Shown here one piece after another: positions 21,823 to 33,990 of a DNA stretch of 64,000 nucleotides. Below the pieces are notes generated by a model. The model saw only the letters and a list, made by a program, of their open reading frames with translations, was not told where the DNA came from and made no database searches. How positions within the stretch are numbered: the stretch's first letter is position 1; the number at the start of each line of letters is the position of its first letter. The DNA lies in NCBI GenBank assembly GCA_965153355.1, contig OZ231126.1:44454001-44518000 (forward strand), given 5' to 3'. Position numbers and translations under genes: made by a program. Source of the DNA: Flaccisagitta enflata. Taxonomy: Eukaryota; Chaetognatha; Sagittoidea; Aphragmophora.

Positions 21823-21907
21823 TTGTTAATCATCGATTTGGTTTCAATATGTTTGCATCGTGGAAATCAAATCTAATCAGAAAGTTGTTGCCGCTGCCGA
21901 CCTGATA

Positions 21908-21990
21908 CTCTCTCTCTCCGTCTCTCTGTCTCTCTCTGTCTCTCTCTGTCTCTCTCTGTCTCTCTCTGTCTCTCTCTGTCTCTCTCTGTC

Positions 21991-22070
<80 letters not shown>
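21908..22070 (+). repeat. 10-bp CT/GTCT minisatellite then CT array
   Basis: The unit TCTCTCTGTC repeats about nine times before pure CT. Confidence 0.9.
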
Positions 22071-22073
<3 letters not shown>

Positions 22074-22207
22074 GTACTCTATAACAATGCTTACAGCATG
22101 GTGGCTGTTGAGCTTAAAAAAAAAGAGTAGATGATAAAAGCAGAATGAAAAGATGGTATTAACTTTTATAATCATGGGCTCTTTAAACATTTTTGTGAAT
22201 CTTTACT

Positions 22208-22417
22208 TTTTAGTTGCGGACAAGACACTCTATAAAAGACTTTGTCTGTCCGTCGGTCCGTCCGTTGGTCTTTCGGTCTGTGGTGATCGAGTCGAAAAGT
22301 GTGAAAACGTGCATTTATGATGCTGCAGAGCAGTTATGATTGTTTGAGTGAGTGAACATGGGGTGGGGGAGAGTCGAGAGTTGCACGCCTCTGCCCCAAC
22401 GCCCGCGTCACTTGTTA
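22208..22417 (-). mobile_element. Hairpin-ended element, subfamily C, decayed
   Basis: TTAGTTGCGGACAAGACACT, CTCTATAAAAGACTTTGTC, TCCG repeats, and the outer end GCGTCACTTGTTAA. Confidence 0.7.
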
Positions 22418-22788
22418 ATTCAATCAGGTTTATCTCATTTACCTAATTGCTTCTAAGCGGTGGTGTATGATTTTTGATGAGTGAAAGGATATTAAAATCT
22501 TATCATTTATTGTGATACTACTAATTAACAACATTGTAATAACTATTTCAGCCTTGAACCGAGCTTCAAATAAGGCTTAACAGCATTGAGCCTCAGCAAA
22601 AAATGATCCCGTTGTTAGAAATATAACGTTTTTAAAATATAACGAATTCGAGAAATACAAGTTAACTGATATTTCTCCTCATTCTCACGGTGAGGGAGAA
22701 GAAAGTGTTTCATTACTACCAACTCGCAATCACCACATCGCTCTGGAATCAAAAGGTTATCTCAAACAAACCAATGCGTTATTCGTCT

Positions 22789-23459
<671 letters not shown>

Positions 23460-23576
23460 ATGTCCAAACCACGTAAAAAAGTAAAAACCGAGAAGCATAC
23501 CGCTACGTCAACAGGAGGGGCAACTACATTTACCACCCCACCAGCCTCTGAAAAACAACAACAACAACAACAACAA

Positions 23577-23615
<39 letters not shown>

Positions 23616-26541
23616 CCTGTTCAGCTGGCAGTTCCAGCGCCAACCATGCAGCAGTTATCTAATGCACAAATGCCACTTCAATTGGTGCAATTTCCCAGTG
23701 GCCAACAAGCTTTCATGCCCGTCAATCAACCCATGCTTGCACCTCAACTGCAACAGCAACTCCTGATGGTCAATGGATCAAGTACACAGCAAGCCAAGAC
23801 AGTTCCTCAGCAACCGGTCGTTCCGATGCCGCAAATCATTTCCGCAAACGACGGTTTGACGATGCAGCAACTTCAAGCCGCGCCGGCGGCCATGAGTTTA
23901 TTCCCTCCTGGTGTTAGAATGCCTTACATGCCGGCGCCGATGTTTTCATTGCCGACAAATGGCATTCAACAACAACAATCTTTGCCACAACAGCAATTGC
24001 TGCAGCAGATGCAATTGCCCATTCCAAAAGTTCTTCCGACGGCCTCATTGGTGGCGTCAACGGCAGCTACCACGCCAACCACGAAGCCCATGGCCACCAC
24101 GCCTTCAAAACAACAACAACAACAACGACCGACATCACCAATATCCCCCTCCTCTTCGTCATCTTCCTCCATTTCCGATAGCGACTCTGATTCGTCGACG
24201 TGTCCCGGCTGTGAAAACCAATCAGAGGTCGCCAATCATCAATTAGGGTATTTTTCCACTGTTTCTCAAGTCAAAGATGCTTTGTCGAGATTATCGGGAA
24301 GTCCACCCTCTGGCATCACTGTGCAGATCGTGGAAGAAGGCGATCAAAGCGAATGTGCCGCTGCGGCGGCAAATGCGGCGGCTGAGGCGGCGAAGTTCAT
24401 CCTTAGAGGATCAGAGGACGTCGTGGCGTTGGTTCAGCGCAACGTCGATCACGTATCAGATTGTCGGCGCTCTTTCTCGCTCGCCGGCGTTGTTGTTTGG
24501 GACGCTGTTTCCGAGAAGCTAGTCATTGACGCAGCCGCCAATCTCGAACGCGCCGTCGACTCGAGCGGATTCTGCTTCACCGACGCTCTCAAGTTTTGTC
24601 ATTGCGGAAATTTGCCTCTTTTCAAAAGCTTCTTAGTCGGCTGCTCTTTGGATGTAGAGGATAGTCAAGAAGCAGTGGACGAGAAAGAGGATAACAAAGG
24701 ATTCCATTGCGCCTTCAAGGACAAACCTTTTGTCGACAAAGTGCCGTCGACGTTCGGAGGCGAGGCGGTGGCCAAGTCGGTCGCAGATGACGTGGATTGC
24801 ATCGCCGATCAGTTGTCGACGTTGTCTTCGCTGACGCTGCCGGCGGCTGCGTTGCGGCGTCACGCGGCGTTGCGCGAATCGGCGTTGGAATGTAGTTTGG
24901 GAACCGCGTCAAAATTCGCCGGAAGAATCTTCTCGTCGGCGATCGTGGAAATGCGAGGATCGACGCATCGGCGGAAAATTCAAAGACCGACGATCGGTTC
25001 CGCGGCGGCGATTGTTTATTTAGGAAAAGGGGAATCTAAACAGATGTTGCCACAATTAACCTTTGTGGAGGAGAAACAAGGAGGGGGAGGAGGAAGAGGA
25101 GGACAAGATAGAGGACCAATGGTAGGCGTCGCTTTAGAGAGGCGCGCTGTATTTTTGACTCGCGCCGATTTTTGGCGTTCTTCAAGTTGCGATGACACTA
25201 CCGGTTTCGCGTTGGTGTTTTACTGCGAATCCGGACTGAATAAGAGAAATCACGGTAGTAACGGGATTAACAACAACGGATGTCATAAAGAGAACAATGT
25301 CATTCTGGGAAGCGAAACGAAACCCCCGGTAAATGGAATAACAACGGCTTTAGATAGTCATTACACGATGAAAATGTCGACATCAGAGATTCTGCCACCG
25401 CCGCCGCCGCTGCAACAACAGCCACCACCAACACCACAGCCGAGAGCTGTAACGGCTGATGATATCCTGGGTCAGTGTATGGAGACGCTGTTTGGTGACT
25501 CTGCAGAGGATTCCGCCTTGAAGATTTGCGAAGAAGGCGAGAAGGGCGGAGATGATGACGAAGAGGAAGATGCTGACGATGATGAAGAGGATGATGACGT
25601 AGATGTTGACGTCGTCACTCCGGAAATAGACGAAGAAACCACCGTCACCGCCGCATCTCTTGTCAGTCAACAAAATGCTTCCCAAGCGCAGCAGCAACAA
25701 GAGCAGCAAATGCAGCAGCAGCGTCTGCCACATCTTCAGCCAATATTGGGATTTCCACCCAACGCCGCAGCGGGATTGAATGGTTTTCCAATTCCGACTA
25801 CCACTATCGACCGAAATCAAGTTCTCTCGGTCTTGCCGTATTTCCAAAATGGCGCCATGAATCCTGGAAACCTTCTTGCTCAAGGCACCAATATCATCGC
25901 AAATGCTAATCTCAATCAAGGAAACGTCCATTATATCAATCCGCTTCATATAGCTGTGACCGCCACGACTGCACCGACGACGACAACAATGACCACGACG
26001 ACGATGCCATTGACGACAACGGCGGCTTCTGTGGTACCTGGATCCACCGTGATTGCTTCCTCTAGCATTGCCGTAAACACCGCGACCGTTCAAAATGGAG
26101 TTAAAGATTTAGCCCGTCCGATGATAGAAGATATTTCATCGCCAGAAGAGAGCATTTCGCCCCCCGTTGGGGAAACGACGTCGAACACTGACGGCGACGT
26201 GAACAAAAGGGCCAATTCTGTTGCGAACTTGAATGGAAAATCATCTGAACCCGACGTCACATTAAAGCGGACAAAAGAGTCAACTGCCGCTTCCATCCTA
26301 GAGGATGCGACACCGTCGACACAAACTTCGAAATCCAATAACAAGATTCAGCATTGTCCTTACTGCGGAAGAGGCTTCGAATATGCCGGAAATCTGAGAC
26401 GTCATGTGACTAAATTACATCCGGGCTGCGAAGTTCCCGGAAAAAGCACCAAAATACGCTCCAACGGTGGAAATCTCGAAGCTTTCGCGCCGGCGAAAAA
26501 ACAAAAGCTCAATGGAAACGTTGAAACCGGAAAAATGCCTG
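23460..26541 (+). CDS. Gene 2 coding exon 1: Gln-rich region, acidic tract, first C2H2 finger
   Basis: The exon starts at the ATG in GTTAAAATGTCC and ends CCTG|GTAAAC (phase 1). The finger reads HCPYCGRGFEYAGNLRRH followed by VTKLH. Translation beyond the donor becomes Ile/Tyr/Leu/Ser and Ser/Leu repeats, which marks the intron. Confidence 0.8.
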
Positions 26542-26577
26542 GTAAACCTGTGATTCTAACTGCTTTCTTTCTTTTTT

Positions 26578-26655
<78 letters not shown>

Positions 26656-26664
26656 CTTCTGTCT

Positions 26665-26763
<99 letters not shown>

Positions 26764-27925
26764 TTTTGGTGAGTTTTGCTTCCCCAACTTTTTTGTTTTT
26801 ATTTTTCCTCTGCCTCGACCTGTTTTATTTATATGTGTCCGTCTGTCTACCTACACCCCTCCCAATCTTCCTTATTCTTATCTATCTGTCAAATGACACT
26901 CCTATCTTGCTGTCAACTGTCACTTTTTTTTTCACCTCTTCAGGCTATACCATCGTTCGACTGAGTTCCGACAGTCAACAGACAACGCCGTCACTCGTCA
27001 AATTCGAACCCTCAGAAACACCGCATTCTGATTCGTCAAGCTCAACTCCTCCCATCGTCCAATCAGATTCTCCGCTCATGACTTTGACCGCAGCGGCGCT
27101 TTCCACCGCCGAAACGTCATCGCTCGTCAAGATAGAGACTAACGGTATCAGCGGTGTTGGCTCGTCGATATCTTCTCTATCCAACGGCTCGACAGCAACA
27201 TCCGCTTCCTTTCCGTCTACTACTATTGTACCGCCACCTCTCATTAAGGCTCCAACTATATCCTCATCAGCCTCAGCGGCAACTAACTCCCCCTTGTTCG
27301 TGGTGTCAAATGGCGTGAAACCCGCCGTCATGCCTCCGATGTTTCAATTGGTGATGGCTTCATCCGCATCTCCTTCAATAACGAAACCCGTCTCAACTAC
27401 ATCTAACGGCCTACCATCGAAAGCGACTCCAATTCTTATCGCTTCTATCAACACGTCAACGCTAAACTCAACTGCTTCGTCCGCCCACGGCGCTCCAGAA
27501 GTCGTCGACTCTCTTATCAACGTTCCTGCAGCCGCGACTGCACCCGCCAAAATCCTCATCACGCCAGCGAAAAGTACATCCGCCAAATCCGTCGTCAAAT
27601 CTCCCGGGGTGGGCGCCGCCGCGACGCCAAAAGTCATGATGTTGCCAAACTCAAAGCAGCCTTCAGCTTCCTCGGCCTCCTCCCCACCATCCTCCTCCCC
27701 TCCTTCCTCATCTTCTTCGCCCGCCGTCGGCATCGTTCTTCCGTCGATGAGTGATCCCGAGAAAGACGCGATGATTCTGCGGCATCTTCAAGAAGAGTTG
27801 CTCAAGCATCGATCGAAAAACGCCACCTCGCGCGGCAAAAGGGAATCGGGCATTGATAAGAGACTCATCGCGGAATATCTGGAAACGTACAAGAAACAGG
27901 TTTGTACTTAAATAGCCTTGTTTTA

Positions 27926-28020
<95 letters not shown>

Positions 28021-28782
28021 GTTTCATGATGAAATCAGAATGCGGTTGTTGGTAATTGATATTGTTGTTAGGTCATTATTAGTCTTTTCTTCTTCTTCAT
28101 TAGTTGCCACAGTTTTCGTACGGAGTATTGCATTTCCTCTGTCGTCGTTGTAGTTGTTAGTTTTTTTATTGTTTATAATCTCGTTGCCGTTTCTTTATGG
28201 CTTATGCTCTCATTGCTTTCCGATATTCCACAATCACAATTTTAAATAAATGTAACTGAAAAGGGGTTTTCAACTTTTCTGCAAAATATTCCTCTCTAAA
28301 AGGTCTTGGTTCCTATGGCCGCCCCGGACATAATCGGCGTCGACGACTATAACAAGAATCGCTGCGAAACTTGTGGGCGCGTCATCGTCGGCCCTCCGGA
28401 ATTGCTGGCCGCTCACGTCAGGGAAGCCCACAACGTCGTCGAAAAGGAGAAGATGGGCAAGAAATGTCGAGCGTTATTCGGCATCCTGAGAGTCGTTGAG
28501 TGGTGCAGACTGTGTCAACTGAAAAAGAAATGCGAAAGAGCTTCCAAGTACGAGGAAGAGATGATGTTGATGACGACGAAAACTACACCGGTAAAAAGTG
28601 GGGACAACGAAGAGAGAGTTGGTGACGTTGCGGGAGTGACTTCAAAGGACAGCGACACTGGAAACGATGCGCCAAAAGGAAAATCACCAACGTTTGTCTC
28701 TATGCCTATAAATGCCGTAAAATGTGAAGTTTTAGCGCCAGACGTGAAACTGTTGAAGGGAGGTGGTGCAAAAGGGTGTTAA
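23460..28782 (+). CDS. Gln-rich C2H2 zinc-finger protein with C-terminal C-clamp, three coding exons
   Basis: Exons are 23460-26541, 26944-27899 and 28303-28782, with GT-AG junctions in phases 1 and 0, giving about 1505 residues. The ATG has A at -3 and is followed by a basic stretch (MSKPRKKVKTEKH) that may be a nuclear localisation signal. Features in order: poly-Gln at about 30-54; Gln/Pro-rich region; CPGC at 248-251; an unrecognised Ala-rich block (about 255-590); an acidic tract at about 695-720; a C2H2 finger with C966, C969, H982 and H987; a Ser/Thr/Pro-rich region; a helical basic segment; a second C2H2 finger (C1367, C1370, H1384, H1389); and a C-clamp with C1401, C1414, C1417 and C1423. 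The C-clamp spacing C-x12-C-x2-C-x5-C matches that of TCF proteins. Finger plus C-clamp also occurs in the SLC2A4RG/ZNF395/ZNF704 (Glut4EF) family. A DNA-binding transcription factor is inferred; orthology is not established. Confidence 0.82.
26542..26943 (+). other. Gene 2 intron 1 (402 bp), in-frame and stop-free
   Basis: It contains an ATCT array (26580-26644) and a CT array (about 26671-26752). Its length is a multiple of three and it has no stop in the exon frame, so an unspliced transcript would insert 134 hydrophobic and Ser/Leu-repeat residues. Confidence 0.7.
26944..27899 (+). CDS. Gene 2 coding exon 2: Ser/Thr/Pro-rich region and basic helix
   Basis: The acceptor TTCACCTCTTCAG ends at 26943, and the exon restores GYTIVRLSSDSQQ in phase. 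It ends DKRLIAEYLETYKKQ with donor CAG|GTTTGT at 27900. Low-complexity Ser/Ala/Pro precedes a charged helical segment (MSDPEKDAMILRHLQEELLK). Confidence 0.78.
27900..28302 (+). other. Gene 2 intron 2 (403 bp) with GTT array
   Basis: A GTT trinucleotide array (about 27928-28019) lies 28 bp after the donor. An AATAAA at 28243-28248 just before exon 3 could serve an alternative early polyadenylation site; this is speculative. Confidence 0.65.
28303..28782 (+). CDS. Gene 2 coding exon 3: second C2H2 finger and C-clamp
   Basis: The acceptor is CTCTAAAAG at 28302 and translation continues VLVPMAAPDIIGVDDYNKNR. The C2H2 finger is CETCGRVIVGPPELLAAH plus VREAH. The C-clamp follows 11 residues later (KKCRALFG through WCRLCQLKKKC). 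The stop TAA is at 28780-28782. Confidence 0.8.
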   Translation, partial: VLVPMAAPDIIGVDDYNKNRCETCGRVIVGPPELLAAHVREAHNVVEKEKMGKKCRALFGILRVVEWCRLCQLKKKCERASKYEEEMMLMTTKTTPVKSGDNEERVGDVAGVTSKDSDTGNDAPKGKSPTFVSMPINAVKCEVLAPDVKLLKGGGAKGC

Positions 28783-29647
28783 TAATGTTTGGGCTGGCCG
28801 GTGGGGTAGAGATTAGAGAAGTCATCTTAGTCTCTATGAGAGATGGAGACTAGTTTGGATTTGATGCGAATGAAGAAAATTTTAGTTGAGCGCACATAAA
28901 CTTAAGAGACTCAAGCGTTCAGGAAAGACCGTGCCTTTGATTATTGCATCGTTTGTCAATCTTCTACTGTTCGTGCGCTGAATCATGAAATCATAATGTG
29001 ATAGTTTAGAAAATTACACATATATTTTAAAATCGATCAAATGTTGTTTTATTTGCAGACTCGCGATTCTTTAAAGTGGAAGAGGCTTTTCCGTCCCGCG
29101 CTCGGTGCGTTCGTCGGTCTGTCAGTCCATAGGTCTATCCAAAACGCACAAGGCAGATACCGGAAAATCCAGCTGAGTTGTCGGATTCCGTTAAGCTTTT
29201 ACCCAAAGATGCTAAAAGTCATGTGTTTTAAATTGATCAAGTCTTAAAGAGTTTACATTGACATTTTTTTTGACAAAATTTCATCCATTTTGGTCAAGTA
29301 GTCAGTGACAATTTTAAAGTAGTTTTATACATTTGTCAGTGCATCTTTCATTTGAGATTAATCTTCTCTCTTTGGCAAGAATAGTTAGAAAATATTGAAA
29401 ATAAATCTAAAAATTCTTAATTTTTGATGAAAAATCTGTCAAATGGGAAAATACTTATGACACTTCAAATCTATGCATAGATTTACATGTAAAAGGCAAA
29501 CTACTTGACCAAAATTTTGAGAAAAAAATGTCAATCTATACTGTTTAAAACTAGATCAATTTCAAATCTGTTTCTTGGCATCAATAAGTAAACAGAATCC
29601 AACAACTCAGGTGAAAACATGGGCAGTTCAACTCCGCCGCAGTTGTA
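28783..29647 (+). other. Gene 2 3' flank / candidate 3' UTR
   Basis: This AT-rich stretch has no credible ORF. An AATAAA is present at 29400-29405, about 620 bp after the stop, and could be a polyadenylation signal. A short TCCG-type fragment near 29090-29145 resembles the hairpin elements but is too short to be sure. Confidence 0.3.
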
Positions 29648-30016
29648 TACAGACAAAAGTGAAATACAAGAAGTTAACCCCCCATCCCCCAGCATCCCCC
29701 CCTACAGCCGCATCCATTAAATAGAAAAAGGGAATGGAAGTTAATATCAATATAATTAGCCTTATCAGAGTGATTTTGGAATTCATTCTCAGTTAAGAGT
29801 TACAGCTTAAAAATTAGCTGAAATTAATATTTTTTGGATTTTACTAAAAATGCAATATTTGTTTTTGTAGTTATAAAAAGTTGCTCTGATTAGACTAATA
29901 GTATTGATACAAGTTTTCATTCTTGATCTTAAAGTTCTTTTTTTCTGCGGTTGAGGCTGTAGGGGGGTGCTACAGTTTTTGGGGGGTTAACTTCTTGTAT
30001 TTCACTTTCGTCTGTA
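29648..30016. mobile_element. TIR element (MITE), 36-bp terminal repeats
   Basis: TACAGACAAAAGTGAAATAC and AAGAAGTTAACCCCCC at the left are mirrored at the right with one mismatch (GGGGGGTTAACTTCTTGTAT and TTCACTTTCGTCTGTA). Confidence 0.8.
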
Positions 30017-30089
30017 GATTTCTGACAGAGGAATTGTTGTCGAGAAAAATTGAATCTGACAAATGGAAGCGAAGATACTAAGAGGAGAT

Positions 30090-31070
30090 AATAGTCGCAA
30101 AAGCGTTAGATGGTCAGCGGTACCCTGGCCCTGCCTAAGTAGGTTGTACTTGTAATTGGAGGGGGAGTAGGGCAGCGGCCCCGAAGGGGTTGATGACCTA
30201 TGCTTTGACACATAAGTGGCAAAAAAAAAAAAAAAAAACTAGACGCGATTGTTTGACTGTTGATTGCTTTGTACTAAAAAATGCAAGACCCTTTTAATCC
30301 ATGACGATTTTAAAGAACATCAAAAAATCTTACATTTGAGATCCTTCTGATCATTCTAGCTTCAAACTTTATCTAAAGCTATGATAATTAAAAGATGACC
30401 ACTCAAAATTCTCAATCCTGCCTCCATCTCTTTATAGTGACCAACTTTGAATTGATACAGCTTGTAAATACAGCAAAATCAGGGATTCTTCTTGGTTTCA
30501 TCTTGTTAAGAATTAAAAATACTGCTCCATTTGGCAATCAGGAATTTGAATACTGAACTTCGATCTTGTGTCATTTCCAAACAAATTGAGCTACAAATTT
30601 CTGCTTGGTTTAGATTTGTAGAGTTTTCGGAGCTCTTTTACATACTCCTGGACTTTAAGCAAAAAGTTTAAGCGGTTTACAACTTATTTACAGATATTGA
30701 GCGTCTAGTTTTTTTCTTTGCCACTGTTATGGGGAATTTTCTCCTTCTTCTTCTTCTTATCCTTCTCTTCCTCCGCACCCTCCCCCTCCTCCCAACCTCC
30801 ATACCCATATCCCAGCCTTGGGGCCCATATCCCAGCCTCGAGGCCCAAATCCTAGTCTTGAGGCCCAAATCCCTTTAGGCCAGAATTTGGGCCTTGGGAT
30901 TGGGATTTGGGCCTTGAGGTTGGGATATGAGCCTCAAGACTGAGATATGGGCCTGGAGGTTAGGGGAGGGGGGTACAAAGAAGGATGAGAAGAAGACGAA
31001 GAAGAAGGAGGAGAAAATTCTCCACATGTGTGAAAGCATAGGTCATCGACCCCTTCGGGGCCGCTGCTCA
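30090..31070. repeat. Fold-back element FB with internal palindrome, interrupted by a TA-flanked MITE
   Basis: GGGCAGCGGCCCCGAAGGGG (about 30172-30191) is mirrored by CCCCTTCGGGGCCGCTG near 31050-31066. The interior has inverted arrays of GAGGCCCAAATCC / GGGATTTGGGCCT units. The same module occurs at 44132-44508. Confidence 0.7.
30215..30727. mobile_element. MITE with TA duplication (Tc1/mariner-like)
   Basis: AGTGGCAAAA...ACTAGACGC at the left pairs with GCGTCTAGTTTTTTTC and TTTGCCACT at the right. It is flanked by TA. The FB paralogue at 44134-44170 shows the uninterrupted site. Confidence 0.75.
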
Positions 31071-31293
31071 AAAAGGGAGGAATGTCAAATATGGGAGAAG
31101 AGGAGGCATGGAGGCATGGAGGCCATGTTGGGGGTTGAGGGAAGTGGGGGCGGAAAGGGAACGGAAGGCCTCCATAGAGGTTTCGTTGTGAAGAACGAAA
31201 GAGTTAGGGGAAAGTAATTCCCACCATCGCAGTTTTCAGCTCAAAACGAAGAGACTCGGAAAAGAAAGGAGTCAACACAGTAAATTTCCGTTT

Positions 31294-31491
31294 TTTAGTC
31301 GCGTGCTACGCGACTCTACACCCCGCTTTGTCGGTCGGTCCGTCCGTCCGTCCGTCCGTCCGTCCGTCCGTTCGTCCGACCGTCACACTTTACTTTTTTT
31401 TTGTTTTTTGCAGTCTTTGGCCTCACTGCTTCTGCCCAAGTGATTTCAATTACAGCCACTGCCCACCCGTACGCGACTGGGGTAGCCGTGT
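31294..31491 (-). mobile_element. Hairpin-ended element, subfamily A, outer end truncated
   Basis: Perfect hairpin GTCGCGTGCTACGCGAC (31299-31315), CTCTACACCCCGCTTTGTC, TCCG repeats, and subterminal GTACGCGAC at 31469-31477. It stops at GTAGCCGTGTA without GGCCTTGTT. Confidence 0.85.
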
Positions 31492-31639
31492 AAGGACTAA
31501 GTGGAGGAAAAGAGTGAAAATGACGTAAAATTATACATCAATTACATCCGTTGGATTCATGCATCTTGAAATTTAGCACCTTTATCGAATCACCAGCCCT
31601 ATTAAACGGAAGTCGTGGAAAAGACAGTAAGCAGTGGGT

Positions 31640-31640
31640 G

Positions 31641-31676
<36 letters not shown>

Positions 31677-31750
31677 ATCTCTTCCTCTGTCTCTCTGCCT
31701 GTCTGTCTGTCTGTCTCTGTCTCTGTCTCTGTCTCTGTCTCTGTCTCTCT

Positions 31751-31832
<82 letters not shown>

Positions 31833-31841
31833 CTCTCTCTC

Positions 31842-31925
<84 letters not shown>
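31640..31925 (+). repeat. GTCT/CT composite microsatellite
   Basis: GTCT runs, CTGTCT runs, then long CT blocks. Confidence 0.95.
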
Positions 31926-31929
<4 letters not shown>

Positions 31930-32116
31930 TAACGGCTGTCATGATGTGAGGGATGAATTACTACCCTCATGCTCAAGGTTTTCTCGCAATATTTTCCTTT
32001 GCGCATGTTTGTGGTCTCGTAGATCTGTTTTGGACGTGGGTAATAATCGCCGCACTAACATTTGCTAAAGTGAACAGTAATAATCATTAGCATGATAATG
32101 TTTTCTTTCATGCTCT

Positions 32117-32237
<121 letters not shown>

Positions 32238-32318
32238 ATTCAAGAAGCGCGCGAGGTAACGTGAGTTGCGCGTCAGATGGCGGCAATTCTTTACCTTTTC
32301 TCACGTTCCGCCCAGGAA

Positions 32319-32382
<64 letters not shown>
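32319..32382 (+). repeat. GA microsatellite
   Basis: About 31 GA units followed by GCGCGCGCG. Confidence 0.95.
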
Positions 32383-32386
<4 letters not shown>

Positions 32387-32870
32387 CGCGCGTGGGTCGA
32401 AGGGGGAAGTATTTCTCCCAGGCGCCGTAAGAGGACAATAAGTCAATCACCGCATAATGATATTAATAATCAATTAATGTGAGTGTGTACATATTTTCGT
32501 GATATATAGCCACTTCCGTTATAAAAAATGCTTTCGAATGTAATTGTAGTCTTAGCTTTATGGAATGAAAGACACGACATACTTGTGGGCTTTGGGCAGT
32601 ACACGTTGCAAAGAAAGGATTTATCATTCAAGAATTGAACGACTCATACAACAGTCGTATGCATTGGCACATTCACGGAATCATATCGTCATGCTCAGGA
32701 GTGAGGAACCTGATTAGTCGATTCTCAGGGCGCAATGACATTTCCTGGTTTATACTGTCGGTATCCTATATCCTGGTTTATGATACTATCTTTGATACAT
32801 GTTAAAAACATCCACAATAACAGCTACAACAGTAACAACAACATCAGCAAGATTGAAAACAAGGACCGAA
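32383..32870. other. Spacer, nothing recognised
   Basis: No feature supported. Confidence 0.3.
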
Positions 32871-32872
32871 TC

Positions 32873-32957
<85 letters not shown>
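32871..32957 (+). repeat. AAC trinucleotide array
   Basis: About 28 AAC units. AAC arrays also follow the SINE and the LINE fragment in this window, so it could be the tail of a retroelement whose body is not recognisable. Confidence 0.9.
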
Positions 32958-33067
32958 CTCTTTGGTGAGTAACACAATCAAAATACTTCTCATTTCGTTT
33001 TGTTTCGTTCCCCAAGATTATACAAAATGTGTATTGTCGCCAGTGCAGTGTGCGACTTAAAACTAAT

Positions 33068-33332
33068 AACAAGCCCGACCGGGCAACGCTGCGTCCGGGC
33101 TGTGTCTCAGCGTGTATTGATCATGTGACATATGTATGAAGAGACAAATGGACAAACAGACGGGTGAAAGGACTCTCAAAACATGTTGGTTGATCATTTG
33201 TTTCAGTGTAGGATCTCACCGTAGCCAAAAACAGCCGAGAAACGCGGTTTTTGCACACGCGTAACGGACCGACGGACCGACGGACGGACAGACCCTCTTA
33301 TAGAGATGCGTTCCTGGCGGACGCATCTAAAA
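33068..33332 (+). mobile_element. Hairpin-ended element, subfamily B, full length
   Basis: Starts AACAAGCCCGACCGGGCAAC. The subterminal GCTGCGTCC is at 33088-33096 and the hairpin GATGCGT/ACGCATC at 33305-33327. CCCTCTTATAGAGATGCG precedes it and TAAAAAGG follows. Confidence 0.88.
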
Positions 33333-33439
33333 AGGGGTGAGAGGAAAGAAAAAAAAAAGAAGAAAAAAAGCGTCTCGCCAGTCGAGTCTTCACTTTCCCT
33401 TTTGACGAGGTACGACTTTTTTTCCCTGTTATGTTCTTT

Positions 33440-33564
33440 TTTTAGGTGCGACAAAGCACCTCTATAACTGGCTGTGTCCGTCTGTCTGTCGGTTGGTCTG
33501 TCTGTCGGTAACGCATTCGTTCAACAATCCACACGTCGCACCTTTTGGCCTACTTGGCCTTGTT
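33440..33564 (-). mobile_element. Hairpin-ended element, subfamily E (short)
   Basis: Hairpin AGGTGC/GCACCT (33444-33461) and CTCTATAACTGGCTGTGTCC. The subterminal motif GTCGCACCT (33535-33543) is the exact reverse complement of AGGTGCGAC (33444-33452). The outer end is GGCCTACTTGGCCTTGTTT. Confidence 0.8.
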
Positions 33565-33747
33565 TATCTTCTTCTAAAATTGTGTCTTAACTTTAGCAAA
33601 TGAGAGAAAATAACGAATTTCGTCACTTCTTGTCTGTTACAAATTTTGACTCTATCGAGAAGGAAATGACAACAGAAGCGAAACCGCATTTGACTTTGAA
33701 AGAAGGAGGAAGGACATAAAACCAATAGATTTATGTCGTCGCGGTAG

Positions 33748-33751
<4 letters not shown>

Positions 33752-33784
<33 letters not shown>
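33752..33784 (+). repeat. GA microsatellite
   Basis: About 16 GA units. Confidence 0.9.
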
Positions 33785-33787
<3 letters not shown>

Positions 33788-33990
33788 CAGAGCGATCAGA
33801 CAGACAAGGAGGTACGGAAGGAGGTACAGAGGTGGAGCGAGTGTAAGACTGAAAGACAGGGAGTCACTCTGGAAACCGTAAGGTAGAGACCGACTGAAAC
33901 GGGAAGTACGTAAGAAAAAACACGAGACAAAAGAAATAAACATGGAGATAGAGACAAAAAAGATATCACCTGTGAGTGACTACACTTTTT

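Noticed and set aside
27902-28153. Poly-Cys peptide
   Set aside because: It is a translation of the GTT array in gene 2 intron 2.
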